From Thermohalobaculum sp951813525 (lineage in GTDB: Bacteria > Pseudomonadota > Alphaproteobacteria > Rhodobacterales > Rhodobacteraceae): a stretch of DNA of 64,000 nt. The stretch lies in assembly GCA_951813525.2 (NCBI GenBank), contig CATOTJ020000001.1, forward strand, positions 806,001-870,000. The letters are read 5' to 3'. Shown in pieces: positions 34,042 through 42,568 of the stretch (positions within the stretch are counted from its first letter, which is position 1; every line of letters begins with the position of its first letter). The notes beneath the pieces were generated by a model that saw only the letters and a program-made list of their open reading frames with translations, searched no databases and had not been told where the DNA came from. A program made the position numbers and the translations under genes.

Positions 34042-34159
34042 GATCAAGCTCCCGCTTTGCTTCGGATCGGGTGCACATGGCCACACAATCCGGGAACGGC
34101 CAGCGCAAACCGGTTATGTTCTGACAATCAGGTGATCTGCCCGCGCAGACCGCAAAGCA

Positions 34160-36331
34160 CTAGCGCGGCAGATAAACCGCCACATTGGCAACATCACCCT
34201 GGCTCAGCCCCAGCGCCTTCGCGGCCTGTTGCGAAAGGACGGCGGTGCGATTGCCGGTCCCAGCTTCACGCCAGATGAACTTCACACGGGTCGTGGCGCC
34301 GGTCGCCGTATCTGTGATCCACCCGACCCGCTGCTTGCGGTCGAACGGGCCTGAAATCCAGGCGCCGCTGCGGCTGTCGGCACCGGTAAAGACCGCAGGC
34401 GTGAACCCTATCCAGCGGGCGTTGGCAAGCGTCGGTCCCTCGTCCGTCGGATCGACGGCGGCGACTTTGGTCTCGACCTTCTCGACCGGATCGCCGGTCG
34501 ACGTCTCCGCCGCACCGTCGGTCGTCGCTGCATCGGGGGCCACAGAACCGTTGTTTGCACCATCCGCGGGCTCGGCATCGCCTGCCGCGGCGTCGGCAGC
34601 GCCTGGCACCGTCAGTACCTCATCAGCGGGCGCCGCTGCGGTTTTGATCTCTTCGTCAACCGCGGGCAGCTTGGCGTCCAGTTCCGCTGCCAATGCGGCG
34701 TCCTTCTCGGCCTCTACCTCGTTCGGCTTAAAGGTCGCGGCGGCCTCATCAGGATCGACCGCTGCGACATCGGTACCGGCAGAAGCTGATTCGCCCGTCC
34801 CCTCTGCGGCGGTCGATTTTTCGGTCGTACCGCTGGCGGCCGCTGCGCTGGCATCCGTGGTGACGTCAGCCGCCGGAGCGGCGGCGGCGACCGATAAACC
34901 TCTCGGCCGCGGGATCGGCAGCGAAACACCAGGTGTGATATCGGCACGCGGTGTGTCGGCCGCGGTCGCCGCATCGACACTCGCAACTTCCGTGTCCGTG
35001 GCCGCATCGGCGGGTGGTGCCTTGGCGACGGTATCCTCGGCGAGAGTTTCCACGGCGATCGAAGGCGTCTTTACCTCGGGCGCCACATCACGCGTCTCCG
35101 ACTTCGGACGGACCGGCGCCTTAACCTCCGGAGCTGCGACTGTCGTCGCTGTGACCGTCGGCGTTTTGACTTCCGGCGATTTAGCTTCCGGCGTCTTTAA
35201 ATCAGGTGCCTTGATCTCTGGCGCTGGGGGTGTCGGCGTTACGGCAGCAAGCCGCTCTTCGCCCGTTCCGGTCTTTGGGCGTTCGATCAAATCGGGCGCA
35301 CCATCCGACGTACCACCAGTTGGCGCATCCGAAAGCACGGCCAGTGCAGCAGGCGTGCCCGCCGTGACTGCGGTCGGCTCGGGTAACCGGATCCGCGGCT
35401 TTGGCTGAGGGGCGATCTTCAGGCCTGTATCAGGGGACCCGGAGGTCTCCGGCGCATCGTCTATCACCGGGGCCGCAGCAATGACGACGTTGTCGGCAGC
35501 CTTAGGTTCGGATACCGGCGTCACTGCAACACTCGGCTTTTCAACTTCTTCGGGTACGGGCGACAATTTGCGGGCATCGTCGTCAGCACCCTTGGGCAAC
35601 GCGACAGCGCGCGTGTCATCGGGTGCAACAACGGCCAGCTTCGGTTCGGTTTCGTCTGGCGCTGTTTCGACCGGTGTGATCTCGATCGGCGCCTTTTCGA
35701 CAGCAGTCTCTTCGACCGGCGCTTCGTCGATAGAGGTCTCTTCGATCGCTGCTTTCTCGACCGGAGCTTCTTCGACCGGGGCTTCTTCGGGCGATTTCCC
35801 CTCAACCGGTGCCTCTTTGACGGCCACTTCGTCGGCAGAATCTGCCTCGGTAACTTCGGGCGCCTCGTCGGTCTTTAGCTCTTCTTCGACAGGTGCCACG
35901 GCGACCTTAACCGCAGGGGCACTGCCACTTGCATCGGCACAATTCGCGCCACAGCTCAGACCGTCCATCCAAGCCAAGGCAGCGTTCTTGATCGAGGATG
36001 ACACATCACTGCCTCCGATCGACAAGCCGCCCTGACGAGCCAACACCTTGCCCGTCGTCTGATCCACAATCGTCAGATCAACCGCATCGCCCTTGATGGT
36101 CGCGACCATCTTGGTCGCCCGATCGCCGTAAAAATATGTCTGGTTTGCCTCGCGCAGCCCGTTGTTTATCGCCCCGGCCAGCGCCGGATCGCCACCCTTC
36201 ACCTGTACCCACGGTGCATTCCAGTAACCATCGGGCGTATCTGCACGCCCCTCGGCTGCAAGCGCCACTACGGAAACACCCGCCAGAAAGGCCAACATCC
36301 GGCCCTGCCGTCCAAACCCTGAACGCGTCAT
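34160..36331 (-). CDS. exported Ala/Pro/Glu-rich protein with C-terminal RlpA-like domain
   Basis: A 723-residue protein. A signal peptide precedes it (MLAFLAGVSVVALAAEGRA). The first ~130 residues form a folded segment (YWNAPWVQVKGGDPALAGAINNG). A very long low-complexity region follows with APVEE-type repeats (EEAPVEEAPVEKAAIEE), PEVKTP repeats and Ala/Asp-rich parts. The last ~65 residues (GPFDRKQRVGWITDTATG, then QQAAKALGLSQGDVANVAVYLPR) resemble a double-psi beta-barrel segment of RlpA-type proteins. It probably spans the periplasm or contacts peptidoglycan. The GTG 18 bases upstream is a weaker start. Confidence 0.7.
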   Translation of the reverse strand: MTRSGFGRQGRMLAFLAGVSVVALAAEGRADTPDGYWNAPWVQVKGGDPALAGAINNGLREANQTYFYGDRATKMVATIKGDAVDLTIVDQTTGKVLARQGGLSIGGSDVSSSIKNAALAWMDGLSCGANCADASGSAPAVKVAVAPVEEELKTDEAPEVTEADSADEVAVKEAPVEGKSPEEAPVEEAPVEKAAIEETSIDEAPVEETAVEKAPIEITPVETAPDETEPKLAVVAPDDTRAVALPKGADDDARKLSPVPEEVEKPSVAVTPVSEPKAADNVVIAAAPVIDDAPETSGSPDTGLKIAPQPKPRIRLPEPTAVTAGTPAALAVLSDAPTGGTSDGAPDLIERPKTGTGEERLAAVTPTPPAPEIKAPDLKTPEAKSPEVKTPTVTATTVAAPEVKAPVRPKSETRDVAPEVKTPSIAVETLAEDTVAKAPPADAATDTEVASVDAATAADTPRADITPGVSLPIPRPRGLSVAAAAPAADVTTDASAAAASGTTEKSTAAEGTGESASAGTDVAAVDPDEAAATFKPNEVEAEKDAALAAELDAKLPAVDEEIKTAAAPADEVLTVPGAADAAAGDAEPADGANNGSVAPDAATTDGAAETSTGDPVEKVETKVAAVDPTDEGPTLANARWIGFTPAVFTGADSRSGAWISGPFDRKQRVGWITDTATGATTRVKFIWREAGTGNRTAVLSQQAAKALGLSQGDVANVAVYLPR

Positions 36332-36526
36332 GGGTTTCTCTTCGTCCACTCGCCCCGTTGATCCTGGCCCACCCGGCTGCCGCGGCGGCCCGCGATCATT
36401 CTAACCGCCAGTGGCGGTTCGGACCATTATTTGTTCACCCTGCCCGCATTCTATGCCCCGAGACGGCAGAAGTTGCAATTTCAATAGGGCAAAACTCGGG
36501 CTGATTCGGCCTTAGAAGACAAAAAA

Positions 36527-36554
36527 GACCCCCGCAGCCTCAGCCCCGGGGGTC
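36527..36554 (-). terminator. terminator of rpmI-rplT
   Basis: GACCCCCG and CGGGGGTC form the stem. On the minus strand a run of six T follows. It lies 22 bp past the rplT stop. Confidence 0.85.
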
Positions 36555-36575
36555 ACATTCGCAATGGCCGCTGGA

Positions 36576-36938
36576 TCAGGCCAGCGCTGCCTTGGCCTTA
36601 TCGACGATGGCGCCGAACGCATCCGGTTCGTGAACCGCAAGGTCAGCCAGCACTTTGCGGTCAACCTCGATCCCCGATTTCGACAAACCGTTGATGAACC
36701 GCGAATAGGTCAGGTTTTCGTCATGGGCGCGGACCGCGGCGTTAATGCGTTGGATCCACAGCGCCCGGAACGTGCGCTTTTTGCGCTTACGGTCGCGGGT
36801 CGCGTACTCCATCGCCTTGTCGACCGCCTGGGTCGCAGTGCGGAAGGTGCGCGAACGGGCCCCGTAATAGCCTTTCGCGGCCTTCAGAACCTTTTTGTGC
36901 CGGGCGATAGAAGCCGGACCACCTTTAACTCTGGGCAT
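36576..36938 (-). CDS. rplT: 50S ribosomal protein L20
   Basis: A 120-residue L20 that binds 23S rRNA and is needed early in 50S assembly. MPRVKGGPASIARHKKVLKAAKGYYGARSR is a typical start, with RKRKKRTFRALWIQRINAAVR at the core. It follows rpmI in the same orientation after 11 bp. infC is not adjacent. Confidence 0.97.
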   Translation of the reverse strand: MPRVKGGPASIARHKKVLKAAKGYYGARSRTFRTATQAVDKAMEYATRDRKRKKRTFRALWIQRINAAVRAHDENLTYSRFINGLSKSGIEVDRKVLADLAVHEPDAFGAIVDKAKAALA

Positions 36939-36949
36939 CCTCTATCTCC

Positions 36950-37147
36950 TCAGCCGTATGGCATATATTGCTTCACGATCTTCTCGTCCTGAGGCGAGAG
37001 AACCGCGGTACCGCGCGCATTGCGGATAAACTTGTTCGAACGTTTGATCATGCCATGGCGTTTTCCGGCCTGCGCAACCTTGATGCGCCCGTTGGCAGTG
37101 ACCTTAAAGCGCTTCTTCGCGCTCGACTTGGTCTTCATCTTGGGCAT
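36950..37147 (-). CDS. rpmI: 50S ribosomal protein L35
   Basis: A 65-residue L35: MPKMKTKSSAKKRFKVTANGR, then the basic GKRHGMIKRSNKFIRNARGT. GGAGATCG precedes the ATG. It begins the rpmI-rplT operon; the 5' region (37148-37291) contains no L20 leader structure that I can identify. Confidence 0.97.
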   Translation of the reverse strand: MPKMKTKSSAKKRFKVTANGRIKVAQAGKRHGMIKRSNKFIRNARGTAVLSPQDEKIVKQYMPYG

Positions 37148-37291
37148 TTCGATCTCCTGTGGTCAGGGGTCATTCAACGGACCATCGGCAGCCCATTCCG
37201 GCCGGGGTCCGCGTTGGAAAGCGCGGCTTATAGGGCGAAGAGCAGGGTTCTGCAACCCTGCGCCGTGGTCCAGACAGCGCCTGTGACTGCG

Positions 37292-37684
37292 TCAGGGTGC
37301 CCCGGCAAATCCCTCGATGATCGGGCAGTCGGGCCGATCATCGCCGTGGCAGGCGCCGACCAGATGCGATAGCTGATTGTGCAGGGCTTGAAGCTCGGCC
37401 ATTTTTTGCTCGATCTCGCCCAACTTGCCCTGAGCGATCGCTTTGACGTTCGAAGACGATCTGTTGCGATCTTGATAAAGGGACAACAGCTCTCGCGTCT
37501 CGTCGATCGAAAATCCGAAGGCGCGGGTACGCCTGGCGAAAATCAGCTTGGCAAGCTCGGTTTCGGTATATTGACGATAGCCGCTGTCGGATCTTCCAAT
37601 GGGTATGACCAATCCAATATCGGCGTAATAGCGCACAGTTTTGACCGGCAAATCTGCAGCTTTGGCGGCGGCCCCAATATTCAT
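37292..37684 (-). CDS. CueR/HmrR-type copper-responsive MerR regulator
   Basis: A 130-residue MerR-family regulator. The HTH start is MNIGAAAKAADLPVKTVRYYADIGLVIP. The metal loop is ACHGDDRPDCPI with Cys112 and Cys120, the same numbering and spacing as E. coli CueR, so it should sense monovalent copper or silver. The start at 37684 was chosen because family members begin MNIG; ATG six codons upstream is possible. No copper ATPase or oxidase gene is adjacent. A dyad that could be its operator lies just upstream. Confidence 0.9.
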   Translation of the reverse strand: MNIGAAAKAADLPVKTVRYYADIGLVIPIGRSDSGYRQYTETELAKLIFARRTRAFGFSIDETRELLSLYQDRNRSSSNVKAIAQGKLGEIEQKMAELQALHNQLSHLVGACHGDDRPDCPIIEGFAGAP

Positions 37685-37701
37685 TCGATGCCCTTCCAAC
37701 A

Positions 37702-37716
37702 TTCCAGCTTGTGGAA
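37702..37716. promoter_or_regulatory. MerR-type dyad
   Basis: TTCCA-GCTTG-TGGAA resembles half-sites of CueR operators. It lies 18 bp upstream of the regulator ATG, between divergent genes. A TTGACG at 37738-37743 on the minus strand could be the -35 of the regulator. Confidence 0.45.
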
Positions 37717-37807
37717 AGATTGGGGCTCCAGCCGTAAACGTCAAGGCTGTGGCTGGCATCCGGGCTGGCTTGGCTTACAAAGACCGAAACGGCACGGGAG
37801 AATCCGC

Positions 37808-38773
37808 ATGACACTCAACATCGCCATGATCGCAACCGGTGGCATCGCAGACAAGCAACTGGCCCCGGCATTGGCCTTTTGCAATGGGGCGCAGCTTTGG
37901 TCGGTCTACAGCCGCGACAAGGCCCGGGCGTTAGATTTTGCTGCGCGCCACGGCGCCAAGGCCCCAGCGCCGGGTTTTGATGATCTCGATGCATTGTTGG
38001 CAGATCCCGACCTGGACGGCGTGATCATCGCTTCGCCCGACAAGCTACACACGGATCAAGCGGTTCGCGCCGCGCGGGCAGGCAAGCACATCCTGACGGA
38101 AAAACCGATGGCGACCGACCGTGATGGCGCGGCGATGGTGGTGGCCGAGGCCGATGCAGCAGGCGTGACATTGGCCGTTGCCTATCACATGCGGTTTCAT
38201 ATGGGGCACCGCGCACTGCATCAGGCTGTACAGGCCGGACAGTTCGGCACACCGCGGCACATGCGCATCATGTGGCCGACACCGGCCGTCAACGCCGATG
38301 GATGGCGCGCAAACGCAGATGTTGGACGGTGGTGGAGCCTGGCTGCCGTGGGCACCCACTGCCTGGACCAGATCCGGTGGTTCATGCGGCCCCAATGCGG
38401 CGAAGTCACCGCAATGAATAGCCTGATCAACCGCAGCGTTTTTGGCAGCCCCAATGACGAGACCGCTGTTCTGGGCATCCAGTTTGAAAACGGTTCGACC
38501 GCCGAGCTGTGTTCGTCTGTACTGTTTCAGGGCCCACGGCGGATGGAGGTATTCGGCAGCGACGGCTATGCCATTTGCCACGAAACGCTTGGCCCCCACG
38601 GCGAGGGCAGCATCGACACGGGCGACGGTGTTTTCGCCTATACCCCCGCCAACCCCTATGTCGGCGAAATCGAGGATTTCGTTGGCGCAATTCGGGACAA
38701 ACGCGCGGCGGAGGTCGACGGTCATGAAGGCGCTGAGAATGTCAAAATTCTGCTGGACGCAATTGGTGCTTGA
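37808..38773 (+). CDS. Gfo/Idh/MocA family oxidoreductase
   Basis: A 321-residue NAD(P)-dependent oxidoreductase. The Rossmann N-terminus is NIAMIATGGIADKQLAPAL; the EKPM motif in ILTEKPMATDRDGA carries the catalytic Lys; YHMRFHMGHRAL follows. The second domain includes VGTHCLDQIRWFM. The substrate, likely a sugar or inositol derivative, cannot be read. The ATG follows CGGGAGAATC. Downstream is a strong hairpin at 38843. Confidence 0.85.
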   Translation: MTLNIAMIATGGIADKQLAPALAFCNGAQLWSVYSRDKARALDFAARHGAKAPAPGFDDLDALLADPDLDGVIIASPDKLHTDQAVRAARAGKHILTEKPMATDRDGAAMVVAEADAAGVTLAVAYHMRFHMGHRALHQAVQAGQFGTPRHMRIMWPTPAVNADGWRANADVGRWWSLAAVGTHCLDQIRWFMRPQCGEVTAMNSLINRSVFGSPNDETAVLGIQFENGSTAELCSSVLFQGPRRMEVFGSDGYAICHETLGPHGEGSIDTGDGVFAYTPANPYVGEIEDFVGAIRDKRAAEVDGHEGAENVKILLDAIGA

Positions 38774-39229
38774 CGGAATGAATCCGTTCCAACGCCGCAT
38801 TCTTGCTGTGTTTTCGCGTTGATCGACTGGCCGATTCCGGCTTGCCGGGCGCCTAAGTTGCCCGGCAGGGCGGGCGGTGCGCATCGGTAACCATTACGTT
38901 TCCCACGCCGAGATTCTGCCACATTTCGGGACCCAAGGGTTGAAGCCTGGCACCCGCTGACTAACTAAGTTTCATCGCAATTTGAAAACGCGATGTCATT
39001 ACGCCGAATCATTGGTGTTGTGACGGCTTAGAAATTGGCCGATTGACGAAACTGAATATACGCGCAGTTGATTGATGAAAGGGGGATTACATCACGAGTG
39101 GAATCGCTCGAACTTTCACAACTTGAATTCACCGCCATCGCGCCATCGGCGTCTTTGCATCTGTGGAATGATGGCTCAAATCTGTCTATAGTATGGCCAT
39201 ATTTTGGCAAAAGTGCTTAGGGGAAAATC
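38774..39229. other. 456-bp intergenic region
   Basis: Apart from the hairpin at 38843-38867 I see no gene. The second half is AT-rich relative to neighbours. It holds a -10-like TATAGT at 39187-39192 and GGGGAAAATC before the His-rich protein. No -35 at the right spacing is clear, so the gene may use another sigma factor. Confidence 0.5.
38843..38867 (+). terminator. hairpin after the oxidoreductase gene
   Basis: TGCCGGGC and GCCCGGCA form a perfect 8-bp stem around GCCTAAGTT. The tail GGGCGGGC has no T-run. Confidence 0.5.
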
Positions 39230-39976
39230 ATGGGTAGACACTGGGGCTGGAAGCACGGTTGGAAAACCAAACATCGCGACGATAATGACGACGGCGGCCA
39301 TTCATGGGGCCACAAATCGGGCCATTGGTGGGGCAAAAAGAAACGGGACGACGATGACGACCATCACGACTCGTGGAAGCATAAACACAAGCACGATGGC
39401 TGCGACCACGATCACAAAAAGAAGTGGTGGCACGACAAACCGTCGGATGATTGCGATGATGGCGGTCATCATCATGGCCATCACGGCCACGGGCACCATG
39501 GCCACGGACATCATGGTCACAGCGGTCATGGTCACCATAGTGGTCATCAGGGGCACCATGGCCGCGGGCATCACGAGCACGGCAATGGCCACGGCTATGG
39601 GCACCACAAGAAGAAACATCACTACAATCCGTGCCCGGAAGAAGAGACCAACAGCGCACCTGTCTTTGTCGCCCCGGTGCTGACCGAGATCAGTGTCGGC
39701 AATGTCGGCGTCGGCAATGTTCTGGTTCTGGCGCTGGCGACGGACGCCGATGGCGATACACTGGTCTACTCGCTGGCACCGGAAGATGGCGGCAACTCTG
39801 CAGATGCGGAATTCTTCGCCATTGACCCGAACACGGGCGAGATGATCATCGCCCAGGATGTGTCACCGTTCGGCGATGAAGATCAGGATGGCACCTACGA
39901 GGTCACAATTCAGGTTTCAGACGGAACCGAGACGGTTTCATTGGACATGGATATCGCGTTCACGTTCGGCGGGTAG
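39230..39976 (+). CDS. His-rich protein with cadherin-like domain
   Basis: A 248-residue protein without a signal peptide. Residues 1-135 are Trp/Lys/Asp-rich and then extremely His/Gly-rich (HGHHGHGHHGHGHHGHSGHG). Residues ~140-248 form a cadherin/Ig-like beta domain: SAPVFVAPVLTEI, then LALATDADGDTLVYSLAPEDGG, IDPNTGEMIIAQ and the calcium-site-like DEDQDGTYEVTIQVSDGTE. The His stretch should bind Zn, Ni or Cu. The beta domain suggests secretion, possibly by a type I system as in other cadherin-like proteins. Nearest neighbours give no hint. Confidence 0.75.
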   Translation: MGRHWGWKHGWKTKHRDDNDDGGHSWGHKSGHWWGKKKRDDDDDHHDSWKHKHKHDGCDHDHKKKWWHDKPSDDCDDGGHHHGHHGHGHHGHGHHGHSGHGHHSGHQGHHGRGHHEHGNGHGYGHHKKKHHYNPCPEEETNSAPVFVAPVLTEISVGNVGVGNVLVLALATDADGDTLVYSLAPEDGGNSADAEFFAIDPNTGEMIIAQDVSPFGDEDQDGTYEVTIQVSDGTETVSLDMDIAFTFGG

Positions 39977-40018
39977 TCTGATTGGAACGCTGGCTGGGAC
40001 AACTGGCGTTCGTTGAAA

Positions 40019-40043
40019 GGGGCCCGGCATTACGCTGGGCCCC
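40019..40043. terminator. bidirectional terminator stem
   Basis: GGGGCCC and GGGCCCC around GGCATTACGCT, between two convergent genes. TTTTC follows after a few bases on the plus strand. Confidence 0.6.
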
Positions 40044-40073
40044 AATCATTTTCAAGCAGTACTGATGTCCTGA

Positions 40074-41255
40074 TCAGGCCCGGCGACGGCGACGGCCATC
40101 CCGGTTTGCCCGTCCACCACCCCCGGAAGACGGCGGCTTGTTGTGCTTGATCCAACCGGCGCCCGACGGGTCGTGGTCCAACAGAAAATCTGCGGCCTTG
40201 ATTGCTTCGACCTCTTTCGAGGCAACGCCTGCTGCCTGTCCGAGACCCAGCAAAGGTCCTAACCTGGCGGGATCGATCCCCTCGGGCACGCTGATACCCA
40301 GCGCCGCCAGATCCGCAACGCGCTGCGCAATCAGATCTGCACCGATCATCATACCCAGCAGCGGACCGGCCAGCACGGGGTCAATCCCTTCAGGCACCTC
40401 GACCCCCAGCGCCTTTAAGGCGCCAAGGCGATCGTTGATCGCCTTTTTGGTCGGCGCCAACTGCACAGGGTTCATGATGGCCGAAGTCATGCCCGCTGCA
40501 GCGGCCATCGGCAGAAAGGCGTTGTTGATGCCGTGGCGGTTCGGCAGGCCGAACGAGATGTTCGAGGCGCCGCAAGTGGTATTGACACCCAGCTCCTCGC
40601 GCAAGCGGCGCACCAGGTTAAAAACCTGCAGGCCCGCCGTCGACATCGCACCAATCGGCATAACCAACGGGTCAACCACGATATCGTGGGGCGCGATGCC
40701 ATGGTCGGCGGCACGTTCGACAATCTTCTTCGCAACGGCAAAGCGCACGTCGGGATCTTCAGAAATTCCGGTATCGTCGTTCGAGATTGCAACGACCGGC
40801 ACATTATATTTGGCGACCAGCGGCAGGACCAGTTCGAGGCGTTCTTCCTCACCCGTTACCGAGTTAAGGAGCGGACGGCCCTCGGCTGCCTGCAAGCCAT
40901 TTTCCAAAGCGCCGGGAACCGAGCTGTCAATGCATAGCGGCGCATCGGTAATGGCCTGCACACGCTCGACCATTTCTTTCATCAGCGGCGGCTCGACAAA
41001 GTTGTTGTCGGCATAGCGCGGGTCTTCGGCCATCTTGTTTTTGAAGACAGCGCCCGAGTTGATATCCAGGACATGGGCCCCGCAGGCGACCTGATCGATC
41101 GCATCTTTCTCGACGGTGGCGAAGTTTCCGGCTTCCAGTTCCGCTGCCAACTTGGCGCGGCCGGTCGGGTTAATTCGCTCTCCGATTACGCAAAACGGTT
41201 GATCGAAACCGATCACGACAGTCTTGGATTTCGACTCAACGACAGTGCGGGTCAT
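40074..41255 (-). CDS. methyltetrahydrofolate:corrinoid methyltransferase (MeTr-like, pterin-binding)
   Basis: A 393-residue protein. The TIM-barrel pterin-binding part (residues ~15-270) has FCVIGERINPTGR, HVLDINSGAVF, APLCIDSSVPGAL, NSVTGE, SNDDTGI and TCGASNISFGLPNRHGINN, as in AcsE/MetH pterin domains. It transfers the methyl of methyl-THF to a cobalamin protein. Residues ~285-340 contain two copies of PEGIDPxxxGPLLG spaced by 36 residues. The tail is GGGGRANRDGRRRRRA. In Rhodobacterales methionine synthase can be split into separate domain proteins, and this gene fits the pterin component; involvement in demethylation of methyl donors is also possible. Confidence 0.85.
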   Translation of the reverse strand: MTRTVVESKSKTVVIGFDQPFCVIGERINPTGRAKLAAELEAGNFATVEKDAIDQVACGAHVLDINSGAVFKNKMAEDPRYADNNFVEPPLMKEMVERVQAITDAPLCIDSSVPGALENGLQAAEGRPLLNSVTGEEERLELVLPLVAKYNVPVVAISNDDTGISEDPDVRFAVAKKIVERAADHGIAPHDIVVDPLVMPIGAMSTAGLQVFNLVRRLREELGVNTTCGASNISFGLPNRHGINNAFLPMAAAAGMTSAIMNPVQLAPTKKAINDRLGALKALGVEVPEGIDPVLAGPLLGMMIGADLIAQRVADLAALGISVPEGIDPARLGPLLGLGQAAGVASKEVEAIKAADFLLDHDPSGAGWIKHNKPPSSGGGGRANRDGRRRRRA

Positions 41256-41279
41256 GGCCGGTCCTTTAAACAGGCGGAA

Positions 41280-41303
41280 GGGACGGGCGGCTTCGCCCGT
41301 CCC
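41280..41303. repeat. intra-operon hairpin
   Basis: GGGACGGGCG and CGCCCGTCCC form a perfect 10-bp stem around GCTT, in the gap between the MTHFR-like and methyltransferase genes. No T-tract follows, so it may be an RNA-stability or attenuation element. Confidence 0.5.
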
Positions 41304-41324
41304 GCATCAGGTGTCAAGATTGGG

Positions 41325-42257
41325 TCAGGCTGTTGCGGCAACGGCGCCGCCGACGGGGCGTCCGTGTTCATCGCAAAATTCGGCGGTTTTCTTGATGCCG
41401 CCCAGCGGGAAGAAATGGACCTGTTCGATATTGAAGCCGGGGTTAGCGGCTTTATGTGCCGCCAGATCCGTCAGGATTTCCTCGGGCGTGAACGGCAACA
41501 ACAGCTTGGCTACATCGGCGGCACGCCGTTGCAGGACGCGCAAGCTGGGCCCAACGCCGCAAGCCATTGCAAACTTGATCATCGTTTGCAGCTTTGCGGG
41601 GCCAGCGACACCGATATGGATCGGCAGATCAATCCCGTTTGCCTTCAGCGCTTCTGCCCATTCGATGACCGGGCCTGCTTCAAAGCAGAATTGGGTCGCG
41701 ATCGCCATCTGTGCGTCGGTGCGCTCGGAAAACGCCTGCTTCCAGCGCAGCGCGTCCGAGACATTCCGGTCGGAACCGTCAGGATCGATATCCTTGTTCC
41801 CTTCCGGGTGGCCTGCAATGTGCAGACGCTTGAACCCGGCAGCATCAAAGAGGCCGGTTTCCATCAGTTCCATCGAGTTGTCGAATTCACCTGTGGGCTT
41901 GTCATAGCCACCGGCCAGCAGCAGCGCCTGATCAATGCCTGCCTCGCCCTGATAGCGCGCGATCCAGTCGGCAAGCTGGTCTTTCGAGGCAATGCCTCGC
42001 GCCGGGAAATGCGGCATGACCGAAAAGCCCTCGGCCGCGATGCGCTTGGCGGTCGCAACCATATCCTCGATCGGGGTGCCTTCGATATGGGCGACATAGA
42101 CCCGGGTACTTTCAGGCAGAATCTCCCGAAAGCTTTCGATCTTCTCGGCGGTGCGCGGCATCACCTCGATCGAGAAACCCTGAATGAACTCTGCCAATTC
42201 GGCATTCGCCGCCTTCGGCGGGGTCCTGCGGGAGAACAGATTGATAATGCTCGCCAT
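41325..42257 (-). CDS. divergent methylenetetrahydrofolate reductase-like protein
   Basis: A 310-residue MTHFR-fold protein. It shows the N-terminal FSIEVMPRTAEKIE (barrel start), FSVMPHFPARGI, QALLLAGGYDKPTGEFDNSMELM and ATQFCFEAGPVIEWAEAL, and ends in HFFPLGGIKKTAEFCDE. Similarity to canonical MetF (at 42882) is low, especially in the active-site loops, so it may reduce another folate or serve a demethylation route. It lies in an operon with the pterin methyltransferase and the virulence-factor-domain protein. ATG at 42257. Confidence 0.8.
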   Translation of the reverse strand: MASIINLFSRRTPPKAANAELAEFIQGFSIEVMPRTAEKIESFREILPESTRVYVAHIEGTPIEDMVATAKRIAAEGFSVMPHFPARGIASKDQLADWIARYQGEAGIDQALLLAGGYDKPTGEFDNSMELMETGLFDAAGFKRLHIAGHPEGNKDIDPDGSDRNVSDALRWKQAFSERTDAQMAIATQFCFEAGPVIEWAEALKANGIDLPIHIGVAGPAKLQTMIKFAMACGVGPSLRVLQRRAADVAKLLLPFTPEEILTDLAAHKAANPGFNIEQVHFFPLGGIKKTAEFCDEHGRPVGGAVAATA

Positions 42258-42271
42258 CGTCTCGATCCAAC

Positions 42272-42568
42272 TCAGCTTGCGGCAGCCCAGCCGTCATTTG
42301 CAATCAGTGCCTTGATCCGGTCAGTGTCGAATTCGGCCTCCAGCCGGGTTGCCGTGCTGGCGGCGGCTTCCGCCGGATCGCCTTCGACTTCACCGCTATC
42401 GACCTTCCGCCATTCCGAAAGATAGGCGTCGTCTTCTTTTGCCCCGACCTTCATCGCACATCGGTCGATGGCCTGTTCAAAGCGTTCCGGCAATGCGGCC
42501 TTCGCCGCGCGGCGTCCTTTGCCGACGATCACCTGTGCCGGAATATCCCGCCAGTAAACGATAGTCAT
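42272..42568 (-). CDS. virulence-factor-domain small protein
   Basis: A 98-residue protein starting MTIVYWRDIPAQVIVGKGRRAAKA, the pattern of the small alphaproteobacterial virulence-factor domain family, with RFEQAIDRCAMKVGAKEDDAYL and an acidic helical end. It is the first gene of the operon with the divergent MTHFR and methyltransferase (14-bp gap). Despite its name, its genomic link is to one-carbon metabolism. The biochemical role is unknown. Confidence 0.8.
   Translation of the reverse strand: MTIVYWRDIPAQVIVGKGRRAAKAALPERFEQAIDRCAMKVGAKEDDAYLSEWRKVDSGEVEGDPAEAAASTATRLEAEFDTDRIKALIANDGWAAAS

Noticed and set aside
34185..35408. Long open plus-strand frame opposite the Ala/Pro/Glu-rich gene
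   Set aside because: An antisense artefact of GC-rich repeat codons; the minus strand has the signal peptide and conserved C-terminal domain.
39302..39622. Open minus-strand frame encoding a hydrophobic protein opposite the His-rich region
   Set aside because: It is the complement of His/Gly codons (CAT/ATG, GGC/GCC), which gives Met, Val and Ala automatically; no start context.
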